A stretch of 64,000 bases of DNA from Kappaphycus alvarezii (lineage: Eukaryota > Rhodophyta > Florideophyceae > Gigartinales > Solieriaceae), in contig NADL03000513.1 in assembly GCA_002205965.3 (NCBI GenBank), forward strand, positions 1,116,001 through 1,180,000. Direction: 5' to 3'. The translations under genes were made by a program, and so were the position numbers. Positions 43,543-53,800 of the stretch are shown in pieces. The notes under the pieces are model-generated. The model made no database searches. It was not told where the DNA came from and worked only from the letters and a program-made list of their open reading frames with translations. How positions within the stretch are numbered: position 1 is the stretch's first letter; the number at the start of each line of letters is the position of its first letter.

Positions 43543-43580
43543 TATCTTTCGAGAGTAAAACACCCAAACCTTTCACCCTC
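43543..43580 (+). mobile_element. 38-bp retroposed insert, R1 type, 8-bp target duplication
   Basis: GAGGACGA at 43535-43542 and 43581-43588 flanks TATCTTTCGAGAGTAAAACA and the tail CCCAAACCTTTCACCCTC. It is the smallest insert of the set. Confidence 0.8.
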
Positions 43581-43599
43581 GAGGACGACGCAATTGAAA

Positions 43600-44640
43600 C
43601 TTGCTTGGTTACTATTGTACAATCTAGTTGAAAGGGGCCAATGCCCAGCTTGGTGTATGTAGACTAAACTTCTCTAGCCTCGGTGTTAATACAACAAAGA
43701 AGCAAGCCTTCCAGCTAACAAAAGAATTCTGGGCGATTCCTGTTTTCATTTGACTGCGGTAACGGAGCGGATAGCAAATGTCTTCATTCTATCTAGAGAA
43801 ATGTGGGGAGACTAGGCAACAGAAAAGTCGAGAGCATTATTTTACACTAGTGGGGTATTGAAAAACGGGGGTATTGAAATATTCTACAACAAAGGATTCT
43901 GCTTTGCTTCCATGACCGAAAATGGATAACTGTCTTACAAATTCAGTTGACGGGAAATCGTATGAGAACAAGATAAAATCTGAAGAGATTCATCAGCAAT
44001 TTAGATTTTTCAGTATGTTCGGTCTCATATTCACAAGACTACTGACCATCCTGCACTGCACTGGGCATCAACTACGTACTTTATAGTTGGCTAAAATGAT
44101 CAGTCATCCGCACTGTCGAACCTGCAACATGGTTGGAACGAAAATTCTTAGGACACCCAACTTTTTCATAACTCGGAGTGAAGAAACCCCATTTATAACC
44201 CTGGGCATCTGGTCATGAATGTTGGAGCTCTTCCAGAAGACTACTTGTGTTGCATTTCATTACTGTACAGAATGATTTGCTATGTATATACCTCACCTGC
44301 CTTTAGAAATAAAAATTGATCAAACTCAAAAGGCTCACGATTCCCTTTGGTTTATTTTCTAGTAATAGAGGAAATTCTGGTACAATCACACTGTTTCTTC
44401 CTCATGATATACTAGTTTCAAATCCAAAAATCCCAAAATGCCAACGCTTGCACTGAACTAGGTAGGGACTCCGAGTATGGAAGCCCTGGAAACTTAAAAG
44501 ACAGGAGATGAAAAGAAAAGTTTTTGCGGGTTTTCCTCAGATCTACTCTCTGCGAAGTTTCGGTGGATAAGATTGAATTAAGGGGAAAATCTAGGACAAT
44601 TTGCCTAGATTGTCATCTATGATGGGGATGAACGAAGCAT
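43600..44640. other. Non-coding, no feature recognised
   Basis: I found no gene between the small insert and the bZIP stop codon. No clear polyadenylation signal for the bZIP gene is present just downstream of 44661. Confidence 0.45.
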
Positions 44641-44660
44641 ACAGGTGTTATATGAGGAGA

Positions 44661-45640
44661 CTAGCTCTGAATGAATGCTCTTCGGAGTTCAAGATTTTCT
44701 CGCCGAAGCATCGTTTCTCGGCTTCTCAACTGAACAATTCTATCTCTTGCAACGATCAGCTCATTCTCAAGAGCCTCTTTCACAGCCTTGTTACGCATGT
44801 TGCTTCGATGTGCAGATGCTCGATTCCTTATTTTTCTCTCCTCAGCCTTCATTCTCTTCACAATTAGAGCTACGTCTTCAGCTTCCGACGTCGGATCAAT
44901 GGCGATATATGATTGCGGTGGCAGTTGCGCAATAGTTGAGTCATCACTGCTGAGATGGGCAGGGAATTCCCTTGGAAATAAATTTGTACCGCTAACGTCC
45001 TTCTGTCGTGGAGTTGTCACAAAGCCAGTGCCTGGTCTCCCAAAGTTTTTGAGCGACCCCAATGTACTTTGTCTTACATCTTGTTGCACACCTTGATGCA
45101 TATGGTTTCCGTTGGCAAAAGGAAGAGTTACTGTGCCTGCCTGGTCTCTTTGCACTGAGTCCCACACCGCAGCAATGAGATCTATCCCTTGGGGAAACTC
45201 GTTTTGAAGACCCTGCTGGTTTCTGGGCCGTTTCTTTTTTGTTGCGTTATTTGCCGTGATTCCGAGGGGTTGGGTGTATCTGAGAAGATGGCAAGAAGCT
45301 CCGCGAGAGGACCATTTACATCCCCAGCGGAGCTATTACTCTCATCAATCATCTGCACTGGAGATCCCATAACCTCGTCACGTCCATACCATTCCGCATG
45401 TGTGGATGGCTCACAATAACGTCCGCAAATGACTGAATCTCGAGGGTCCAGCTTCTTATCATTGAGATGCCCCCTAGCTGCCCACATACAAAGTCGTTCC
45501 ATCAGCTCTAGATCCTTGGTGCTCTTGCCGGACACTCGAGTGCCTCGATTTATATGCGATGACTGCGACGCTGTGTCGCCTTTGGGGTCGGGGTTTAAAA
45601 TTTTCGGAGCACCACCTTCCAAGGTACCGACACACTGCAT
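44661..45640 (-). CDS. bZIP transcription factor, one frameshift
   Basis: Two frames join if one base is gained at the A6 run near 45240 (minus strand CAACAAAAAAG). 45640 down to there gives an acidic, Ser-rich N-terminal part with LAELLAIFSDTPN. The second frame continues KKKRPRNQQG, a likely nuclear signal, and DLIAAVWDSV. The C-terminus has the basic region RKIRNRASAHRSNMRNK and a zipper with Leu, Ala, Leu, Leu, Leu at seven-residue spacing, ending at 44661. About 325 residues in total. The zipper register places Asn where the invariant Arg (-10) of the DNA-binding N-x7-R motif should be. The start is the first ATG in frame and not proven. It is either a gene with a sequencing error or a young pseudogene. 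Confidence 0.7.
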
Positions 45641-46488
45641 GAAGGGTTCACAACAGTATTGGAATCAAAGTAATCGCGTGCTTGAAGAAACGGAAAAACA
45701 CAGCGGTATTTTGGATGCCAATGGGCGTTGCTAATAAAACAGGCACGGCGGAGCTGGTCCTCAATACTGTATCGAGGAGAAAGTAGGATGGAGTCGAGGT
45801 GTTTGACACTGTTTTTCGCAATGGCAGCAGGCAGTATTGAACAAGAAAGGCGATGACGGAGCCGTTCAGTTATGTGGCTGGGCAACGCTTGGAGTAGTAG
45901 ATGAGGATGCAGTCCTGATGCGGAAGTGGGCGATGGAAAGAAGCTTTCGGTCGGCAGAGTCGCAAGCAAAGCAAAAGCCTAAACAGAGGAAGTACGTGTA
46001 GAAGAAGAGTGGGGTTGGAGGCGAAAGAATTCCAAGACTTGCTTGGCATTCACAGACACTGATGTGGAGAGTAAATTGAGTGAGAATGAAAACAGAGGTG
46101 AGATGCGGGAGCGAATGTATTTAAAGGGAGTAGTTAGGGAGCGGAGGAGGATAATGGAATCAGGATGAAGAGTGAGCGCTTTGACGCGAGTGGCTGTGAG
46201 ATCAAGGGTAAGTGATGTGCCAGGTGAGGAAAGGTCCGTAAGGTGAGATATGTGGACAAGATGTTGAGTGAAGAGAAAGTCCAAGATTTACTTGGTGTGG
46301 CACAAGTTAGGAAAAGCTTTGAAGGAATTTACGGGTGTGGGCAGTTCTTGTAGGGGAGTGAGGTGGGGAGGTGGGGATTCGAGGAGGTCGGAGGAAAAGC
46401 ATGGTGCTTTATCGTGAAAAGAGCAGAGCGGAGGGATGGGTGATGGCAAGGCTAGATAAGGATGTGAGAGTTGCGTTGTTTTCGCCAC
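45595..46488 (-). pseudogene. Long frame with two stops, unknown
   Basis: One minus-strand frame stays open for 298 codons except for stops at 46288-46290 and 45979-45981. It has segments such as SLTLDLTATRVKALTLHPDS, ITERLRHRLSCSILPAAIAK and RRACFISNAHWHPKYRCVFP. The length with so few stops suggests a former gene. It overlaps the start of the bZIP frame by about 45 bp in a different frame. No family recognised. Confidence 0.35.
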
Positions 46489-46559
46489 GGGCTACCGGCG
46501 GAAAGCGGGTGGTTTGTGGCGTCGGGGATGGCTGGGTGATGTGGGAAGGTTAGAAAAAT

Positions 46560-48470
46560 GTTGGCATCGCATGATAAACCAAATGTTCAAAAAAGGAATG
46601 ATCCCAGTCAATTAGCGAGACCGCTGCCTGCATAGAATGCACAAGGTCCAGTGATTGTTGGCTTTTTTTAGAAAAAATGCCGCATATGCATTGGTATGAT
46701 CAATTGGAAGAGATTTACTTTTAAAGCTTCTGTCTGTGTTCTGAATCAATTAAACTATTGAATATTGTCCGTGACGTGGTGCAAAATCCCTACACGCGTT
46801 TGCAATGCTATTTCTTAATGTCTCTGTCCAATGTGAGGGGATCAAGGCAAGGCGTATCAGCAGTCAAGAGTGACGACAAGTGTATTTCAGAGTACGCTGC
46901 GTGGATTTTGTAATTTCAAAGAGATTGTTTAAAATCTTTCCCTCGAGAAAGAGCAGGCTCCGAATTAGGTACTTTAATTTAATAATTACAGTACTTGTCA
47001 GGTACCTGTGCTGTATTTCGGAAACTGTGGAACAGCGACAGCACCATATTCCAGAGGCTCTTCTGCTATTGAACACAGCCTAATCTGAACTGGATGATTA
47101 ACGGGTGCTGCACCAAGATAAGGATACTTGCGTTGCGCCCCTAAACACCATTTCTCCGCTTTGGACAAGTTTAATGCGCTGTACAGTACATATATTTGTA
47201 TTACTATGGATACTTTCGAGGCAGCGTTTTTGTCGAACAAGACAAAATACTATTCTTTTGACTCTTTCTCAACCTTCACAGTCCCGTCTCTGGTAAACAC
47301 AAGTGTGATGGAATTCCGTTATTATTGAACTTCATAGTGCTGCAGCAGGGGTAAAAATTGCGGGGTTACCCTTAAGGTTAAAGGAGCAATGACCATGGTC
47401 AAGTCTCCTGCAGTCCACAACATAGTATGCTTGAATCCACCTTGGACAGTGAATATTCCCTCTTTGGATGGATCTGCTTTGCGTACAGCACCATGCCGAA
47501 CGGCAAGAGGCAGCGCAAAGTTCTTGACAATTCAGTACTGTGTAATATATTGTAAACATATTGAAGAACAACCTCCATTCAGTAAGGAACTCCATAAGCC
47601 GTCAGCAGTCTTTCAAAAAACTCCAAAAATAGTTGGTTTCTCAGACTGCAGTGAATTACCGTGAAAACTTGAAATAAAACTTCATGTTTTGCGTGCTAGA
47701 CTTTCACGTACAGCTCTCATTTCACTGTATCTCTTTTTCAAAGTACTTTCTGGCAGCTTAACTCATGGACAATTTCAAAGAAAAATATTCCAGAATCGCC
47801 AACAAGCCACATTTCCTAATTTATCATTATGCATTGCTATCCTTTGAGATTCTGAAACATGAGAAAGTAAACTGTAGAATAAAGGTCAAAAACTGACTTG
47901 ATTTTTATATGTTAGAGCACTCAGAATGGCAATCCGGGCATTTTTATGTGTCAAGCATTCTCTTTCAAAGATCAAAATGAATTCTCAGAACCCTACCCTC
48001 CTCGCTACATGGAGTTGTATAAATTTTCTATCATTTTGATACTGGTAGTGGCCTGGCGGCGGGTGGCTTCTTTTTACGAGTTTAATTCATTCAACACCTA
48101 TTTTGACACTTGTCCGTTACGCTGTACATACCATTCGCCACACCTGCCTTCATTCGAAAACTGAGTACTGAGTAAAGTTTACTCAGATATGGCACGGCAC
48201 TGTAGCTAATCGGTATGTACCACCATGATAATTCATTCCTCCGGGAAGCAATGTTTGGATTCTGATGAATGCAAATAACTCACTGTATGTTCTCTCACGA
48301 CAACCCACAGGAAACCGGCCTCTGCCTCCTCCTCAGGTGTCCCGAAAGTTCCAATAGTAACTCTACAAATCCCTGATTTTATTACAGTTGAGTCATAACT
48401 CAAAATTGAAATTCTTTTGTGCCTCTGGAGGCGGTTCAATCTCGAGACAAATCGCGGCCATTCCATACAT
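46560..48470. other. Non-coding, no feature recognised
   Basis: Only short frames occur. TACAG-rich words appear near 46990 and 47180. I can support no gene here. Confidence 0.4.
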
Positions 48471-48478
48471 AGAAATGT

Positions 48479-48790
48479 GTGGTATTTTTGTGCCCATTGA
48501 ATCGGCACACTCTTCAAGATTTCAGCAAAAAAGTATTCTGCGGCATAGAATATGACGAAGAATACTATTTACGGAAGATCCGCACGTTGAGCAAGTTTTA
48601 CGAGACGTTTTACGATTTCGCTTCATCAGGTTACACTCGTATAATTCATTTGCTGTTAGAAACCCATGGCTTACAATCCAAAAAGGATAATTCTTGCCTC
48701 TATGCAAAGCGGTCCATGTGCTCTTTAGGTATTGATTTTTCATCAACACTCCAACTCAATCTCAGCAGGCAGATTCATAAGAAGAAGTAA
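48479..48790 (+). pseudogene. Possible fragment of a YqaJ-type exonuclease-like protein
   Basis: The 103-codon frame has CGIEYDEEYYLRKIRTLSKF followed by YETFYDF. A run of the type (Y/F)DEE ... L..FY occurs in YqaJ/lambda-exonuclease domains, but no catalytic residues are visible, so this is a weak suggestion. Confidence 0.2.
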
Positions 48791-49446
48791 ACGTTCCTCG
48801 ACAAACTTGCTGGGCAACACGTATTATTGACGAACCGTTGAAGTCATGATGTTATCTCGAATTTCAAAAGTCGGGTCCACTGCAGGAATGAGTGGTTCTG
48901 GACCGCACAGGCGTATTCGGTACACAAGCTAGAAATGACGCGCATTTCTCGTGCCTTTCTACGTTTACATCCTTGTAACTACTGAAAAGGGCATCTTGTT
49001 TTAATGGCTGTTACCGTGCGTCTTGATGCAATGTCACACAAGATTATAAAAGTGGGAGGGAGGTTTCAGATCATGGATGTTCGTGCGGTGCTGGATTCGG
49101 GAGGTATTCCGATTTGCTTTCTGAGATCACACTTTTGAATTGAGGCATGAGTTTCAAGTTAGTTGCAGAGGACACAATGGCAGATAACGGTAGGAGCAGG
49201 TTTAAAAGCAAATGCGTCTCCTGGTCGTTGTCCGTTGCACGATTGTTGAAAGCATTGAAAGCTGTTTTGTACTCGGTTCCTCAGTATCGGCAAAAGGAAT
49301 ACATGCTTGAAAAAAACGTAAGTAATGTCTGCCCGCCCTGCTGCAGAGGGCCACTATAATTTTTGAATTGAATGATTCTTCAGCCGCAAAGGAAATCGTT
49401 ATGATTTCAGCTCACGTGCCAAAACCGTGCTTTGCTGTCACTTTAC

Positions 49447-49500
49447 GGTACTATACTGTACAGCAGGGCACATTCTATACAGTACGGTACAGTACAGTAT
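49447..49500. repeat. Self-complementary TACAGTAC cluster
   Basis: Repeated TACTGTAC and ACAGTACGGTACAGTACAGT words form a palindromic stretch, like 6054-6108. Confidence 0.6.
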
Positions 49501-49560
49501 TGCCCTTAGATGAGCATACACGTGTATAAACCAGGAATAATCCTGGCAAACTTTGCTATG

Positions 49561-50283
49561 CTATGTTCCCTTTTCTTGTTGATTTTTCGATAACGCCCTC
49601 GCATCAGCGTCCCATACCCTATACCCTTTCATAAACTTTTTTGGAATGGCGAGGTCCATGCAGTGATTACAATCATGGAAGGAATTCCGTACGAGAGCCT
49701 GCGGCAAACACGACTGCCACATCAACTGCAAAGCAATCAACGTGTATTTTGTGCAGGGTTGGTCAAATGTGCGGTTTAGGATCAGCCTCGTGCCACTTTC
49801 ATCGAAAGCAGCGAGTAATAAGACTGCATGATCCGCCAAAATGGCGCTCGGCATTTCCTTGTTTTCCCTTGTCGCCTTTGTGTCTTTGTTATCCAGAATC
49901 TCTCTTGCACAGGTCGCGTGCACTAGAAAGTTGTAATTGCTCTTTCTAGGTACATGACGTTTGGACACAGGTGCCAACGTGGAGAGGACCTAACGGTGAT
50001 GGCATAAAAGGACGGGGCGGGGTGGTTCGTAAAAAATGTCGCTTGGGTAGTGTAAGGATTGTTGCGTGCCATATGTACGGAAAATGGTAGATGATTTGGA
50101 AATGGATTTTTGTGGGGAAGGGTGTTTGCCATATAGTATTATTGTTTCTTGTTCCTCGTGGCCGTCTTGTGGTGACATATCTTGGGATAACGTTATGCCT
50201 ATCAATTTGTGTTGGAGGCAAGGCAGATGACAATGTAGGCGGGGTGTTGCTAGTCGGGTAGCAATGCCCTTCAGTTTGAGCAT
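49561..50283 (-). pseudogene. Unknown frame of 240 codons with one stop
   Basis: Two stretches in the same frame, 50283-49990 and 49977-49561, are separated by a single TAG. The second part includes SNYNFLVHATCAREILDNKD, LADHAVLLLAAFDESGTRLI and NSFHDCNHCMDLA. The composition looks like a folded domain with Cys/His. No family recognised. Confidence 0.35.
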
Positions 50284-50407
50284 TTGAGCATTCTCTACCC
50301 ATATTATCTGATTTTTCAGATTATATTGTTAAAATTGTTCTATTCGTTGGCTCAAAATGTCTAGTCGGGTTGCAAGGATCTGAACGCTACACTGGCTCTA
50401 CTAAACC

Positions 50408-50446
50408 GGGTTAAGTTTTGGGTGCTTTTACTGTTGGAAGATATAT
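50408..50446 (-). mobile_element. 39-bp retroposed insert, R1 type, 11-bp target duplication
   Basis: TCTACTAAACC at 50397-50407 and 50447-50457 flanks it. On the minus strand it reads ATATATCTTCCAACAGTAAA to the tail GCACCCAAAACTTAACCC. Confidence 0.85.
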
Positions 50447-50450
50447 TCTA

Positions 50451-50966
50451 CTAAACCCGAATCGATAAAGTGACGCAGGATAGGAAACCAGTGAATACAT
50501 GCTTTGCTTCGATTCTCCTCATCAGATCGAATACAGTTTGATCTGCCACGTTGGAAGCGCTGGTCCGCAGACTGGTAGCAGTTGACAGTTTAGAAACTAA
50601 ACCCAAAGTGCTGAGTAAAGAAAAATGGAAGCAAATTTTCAAAAAGTGACATGATGCAGTTCCAAAAAAGCGCAGCATCACATACTCAGCATACTGTACA
50701 GTACAGTACAGTACCTCAATCTGAAATCTGTACTTTGTAAACCATATTGAAATGTTGAGATACTTTGTAGATGCGGGGAATCTTAGACTCGATGTGCAGT
50801 TAGATGATTGGGCAGAAAATGGAGAAAATCTAACACGACCCACTCTGCAGGCGATGTAAACACAGCGTCTGATTTTCAGCTGAGGTTCTCTTCTGGACCC
50901 ATAGAAGTCTTGTCGACAAATTTTTCGTAAGGCGGGCAACTCGGATAACATATTGAAATTTAACAT
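50451..50966 (-). CDS. Hypothetical 171-codon open frame
   Basis: It is one of the longer uninterrupted frames, but it runs through the palindromic CAGTA cluster at 50691-50714 (giving LYCTVQYAEY) and overlaps the insert target copy at its 3' end. No motif. Probably not a gene. Confidence 0.15.
   Translation of the reverse strand: MLNFNMLSELPALRKICRQDFYGSRREPQLKIRRCVYIACRVGRVRFSPFSAQSSNCTSSLRFPASTKYLNISIWFTKYRFQIEVLYCTVQYAEYVMLRFFGTASCHFLKICFHFSLLSTLGLVSKLSTATSLRTSASNVADQTVFDLMRRIEAKHVFTGFLSCVTLSIRV
50691..50714. repeat. Self-complementary TACAGTAC cluster
   Basis: ATACTGTACAGTACAGTACA is almost fully self-complementary. Confidence 0.65.
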
Positions 50967-51266
50967 AGTGTTTGATGAATACCGTCATACTGCATTTCCA
51001 TGCGGCAAACAGAGGAGCCAACGTTTTGGAAAGATATCTTGGAACATGCAGAACAATTGCTATGCCGCATATGTTCATACGCAGTCATAAACTAAAGGTG
51101 GAACTGTTGCAGAGTTGAAAACTGGAAAAAGTTGGAAACTTGGCAGTATAATGTACTCTTTGGTCGCCGACAGCTCTAATATCTCTGATGGTCTGTAAGC
51201 ATTGATAGTATGGGATTGGGACTCTATGGAAAGATTTGAGCCCTGTGTCATACAGTTGTAAACAAG

Positions 51267-51288
51267 GTACTGTACTGTACAGTACAGT
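51267..51288. repeat. Self-complementary TACAGTAC cluster
   Basis: GTACTGTACTGTACAGTACA forms a palindrome centred on TGTACA. Confidence 0.65.
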
Positions 51289-51299
51289 GGATGCGCAGG

Positions 51300-52120
51300 G
51301 ACCGCAGCTCTGTTGTACGAGGCAATATAGTGTTACTGAAAATTACAGTTGGAATGAGTGCAAACTTTTAATATTTGTTCGGATTTGGGAACAGTTTCCA
51401 TATCAGTCGGTGAGTTTATTGGCGAGATTCCACTGTCGATCATAACAGGAGGTACTTGTTCCATTTTTAGGTCCTTTTTTGATAATCACATGCTACACAC
51501 TCGGAATTCAAACGGTAATCTGTAAAGATTTACTGTTTCTCGATTTTTTACTCAGCGTTACAGCGCGGTATAGCAGAGGGAAATAGGTTTGTTTACTTGA
51601 GAGGCGTTGTGTAACAGCAGAGTGGTTCAGGTTCCCCTCAAGTTTTCCATTTATGCAATTTTTATTTCTACTCATGATATCGACAAATGAGTTTACTTGT
51701 TGAAAAGAATGGTCTGCTTTTTAATCCCGGATGCGAGGTGTTTGTAAGTAATTTGTTTTGAAACGGTTTAATTGAAATAGTTTCTAATTTAGGTGCTTCA
51801 GCTTGGTGACGTTGATCTGAAATTCTGTTCTACTCTCCTCAAGAAGAAAGAAGGTTAGGCGGCAACAAGAGATTGAACAGGGGAATCGGAATCCCTGCAC
51901 ATCTTCACGAGCTATTACGGAAACCGAGCGTCCCGAAATTGGGGAAATTAGGGGATGTGTATAATGTGCGAGCTCGGAGGCCTGGGAACCAGGGGGTTTT
52001 GTGAGGAAGGCGTTGTACTGCAACTGATCAAGATTTAGCGGGGCCAAAAGGTTCCGTCATCAATGAGAATAGAGAGGAGCCAATATTTCAGCAAATTCCA
52101 AAAATGATGAACAAAATTGT
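51300..52120. other. Non-coding, no feature recognised
   Basis: Short frames only (longest 87 codons, 52047-51784 minus). No motif was found. Confidence 0.4.
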
Positions 52121-52127
52121 CGCCACG

Positions 52128-52201
52128 TACTCTTGTGGAGGGTCGAACTCCAGACCTCCAGCATGTTAGGCTGGCGCTCTAACCAACTGAGCTACAAGAG
52201 C
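52128..52201 (-). tRNA. tRNA-Val (anticodon AAC)
   Basis: The minus strand folds into a full cloverleaf. The acceptor GCTCTTG pairs with CAAGAGT, the D stem is GCTC/GAGC, and the anticodon stem is CCAGC/GCTGG around loop CTAACAT with anticodon AAC. The T stem TGGAG/CTCCA surrounds TTCGACC. The discriminator is A73, as usual for valine. CCA is not encoded and there is no intron, as in eukaryotic nuclear genes. A TTTTT and a TTTT lie within 35 nt downstream, fitting RNA polymerase III termination. The first pair would be G1:U72, which is unusual. Confidence 0.93.
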
Positions 52202-52254
52202 TGCTTCATGGAAAACCCAAGTTCCTTAGAGTTATTTATTTGATATCACGGAGC

Positions 52255-52590
52255 AATATTACACGTGGCCTACGTGGACATACTGGTGAGCTCTTAGCTA
52301 ACAATATAGTCGGATCCTGCGGCGGACACCTGTAATACTAATGCCGTAAAGTTTGACGGCCTCTTTCACTGAATAGTCGGCCAGTCGGTGCACACTCGTA
52401 GATACTCAATGCATTAAACTTCTTTCTCACTCGTATCGTATAGAAGTGTAACACAACCACAGGAGTGATCTGCAGACGTCTGTATCAGCGCATAAGTTGC
52501 ACACTGTGGTCATCTATCGCAATGTCGATTCTGTCGCAAGCCCCACTGCACGTGACCGACGTGGAACATCCGGTTAGTTCTTAGCCTTAC
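52255..52590 (+). repeat. Cluster of dispersed CACGTGACCG repeats
   Basis: Partial copies follow each other: CACGTGGCCTACGTGGACAT with GAGCTCTTAGCTAAC at 52262-52300, CTGAATAGTCGGCCAGTCGG at 52371-52390, and CACTGCACGTGACCGACGTG with ATCCGGTTAGTTCTTAG at 52545-52585. They match the copies at 7846-7950 and 29875-30005. Confidence 0.65.
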
Positions 52591-52653
52591 AATTGGATCT
52601 GCAGTGAAAACGATATTTACTTATTCAAGTAAATTTCTCTCTTCCTTCCCTCC

Positions 52654-53054
52654 TTTGACATCACGGTTCGATCCCCCTTCTTCCGCAGTTCTATGCGCCA
52701 CGCAACAAGGCAGTGTGCTGGTGCTGCCAAACTCGCCAACGGCGCCAAACTTCCGTCAAATGGCCCGATGGTCCGTGACGTGCTCCTGTTGTCCACCGAC
52801 ACGGATCTGGGGCCACATGTCCAATGGCATTTTGTCCCCTAATGGCGTTTGATACACTCGGTGCCCTGTCCACCCGTTCACGACAAGTTGTTGAAGATTG
52901 CGCAAAGCATGTCGCGTTACGGTGTGCGCCCCGGTTCAATCATGTCAAGGGACAATTCCTGCAGCGCCTAAGCTATGCCATCTGGTTCAGAGTTGCTACC
53001 GCCCTACTCGCTCGCATACCGTGTCACGGCGAGGATCCCTCTCGACCTGTGTAA
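52654..53054 (+). pseudogene. Non-LTR retrotransposon endonuclease end, copy D
   Basis: The first frame reads FDITVRSPFFRSSMRHATRQ and GAAKLANGAKLPS. The Asp of FDIT corresponds to the second acidic residue of the restriction-like endonuclease (DVVIT in copy A). The next frame (52824-53054) reads CPLMAFDTLGALSTRSRQVV, matching PLAFDSLG in copy A, and RLSYAIWFRVATALLARIP, the typical C-terminal helix. The zinc finger is missing, as expected of 5' truncation, or was lost. Confidence 0.6.
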
Positions 53055-53249
53055 CCTGTAATCCCTCGTATGACTTAGTCTGACATGACATGCACCCCCA
53101 CTAAAAATAAAATGAATCACCGAGGCTGTCCTTTCTCGTGCTCCACTGTATGCGTCTCATATGACTTGACCGGTTAGCTCGTAGCATCAAGTACAGTCCC
53201 GTCAGTGTATCCCCCGGAAATAATATGAGGTAAATAATCTATCACCACC

Positions 53250-53800
53250 ACGGCACGTGGCCGACGTTGTCCATCCAGTTAGCCCTTTATTGAATATGCT
53301 GAATATGTGTAATCATCTTTACTTCAAGTATTATAAAAGGCGTACAAACCTAGCTGAATGAGTACATATTATCTTCTCACGTGTCATACATTGGCAACTT
53401 GGCTTGATAGATACTCCTAAAAAAAAACGACAAGCAGCACCTTTTCACTTTCTCCATGAAAAAAATCAGATTGCTGGCAAGTTTAAGTTCAACGTTCCGC
53501 TCCGGATCAACCCCGCCTTTTATTCCCCACCGTATTCGTCAAAAGAAAACTTCCGTCATTTTTTCTCGCTAATGGCCGTTGCTACTTTAGCTCGAATCAC
53601 CCGGACCAGAAAAGTCTCATACAATATGACTGATATTCATATTGGCGATTCCGTAAGGTAGTGTGCAGGTAATGGTCGAGGTCGTCAAACGCAATGGCTC
53701 GCATATCCCTCGCCGCGCTGCACGTGACAGACATCGATTAACCAGTCAGGGCATCACTGTATGAGCAGTTCTCGCAGTGTACGTGACTGAAACCTAATGA
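53250..53800 (+). repeat. Further dispersed CACGTGACCG repeats
   Basis: GGCACGTGGCCGACGTTGTC with ATCCAGTTAGCCC at about 53253-53286, and CTGCACGTGACAGACATCGA near 53719-53738. Between them lies an 85-codon frame (53404-53661) with no motif. Confidence 0.5.

Noticed and set aside
45429-45734. 101-codon plus-strand frame
   Set aside because: It is the antisense of the bZIP N-terminal part and has no motif.
53404-53661. 85-codon frame
   Set aside because: It lies within the dispersed-repeat cluster and shows no motif beyond a Lys-rich start.
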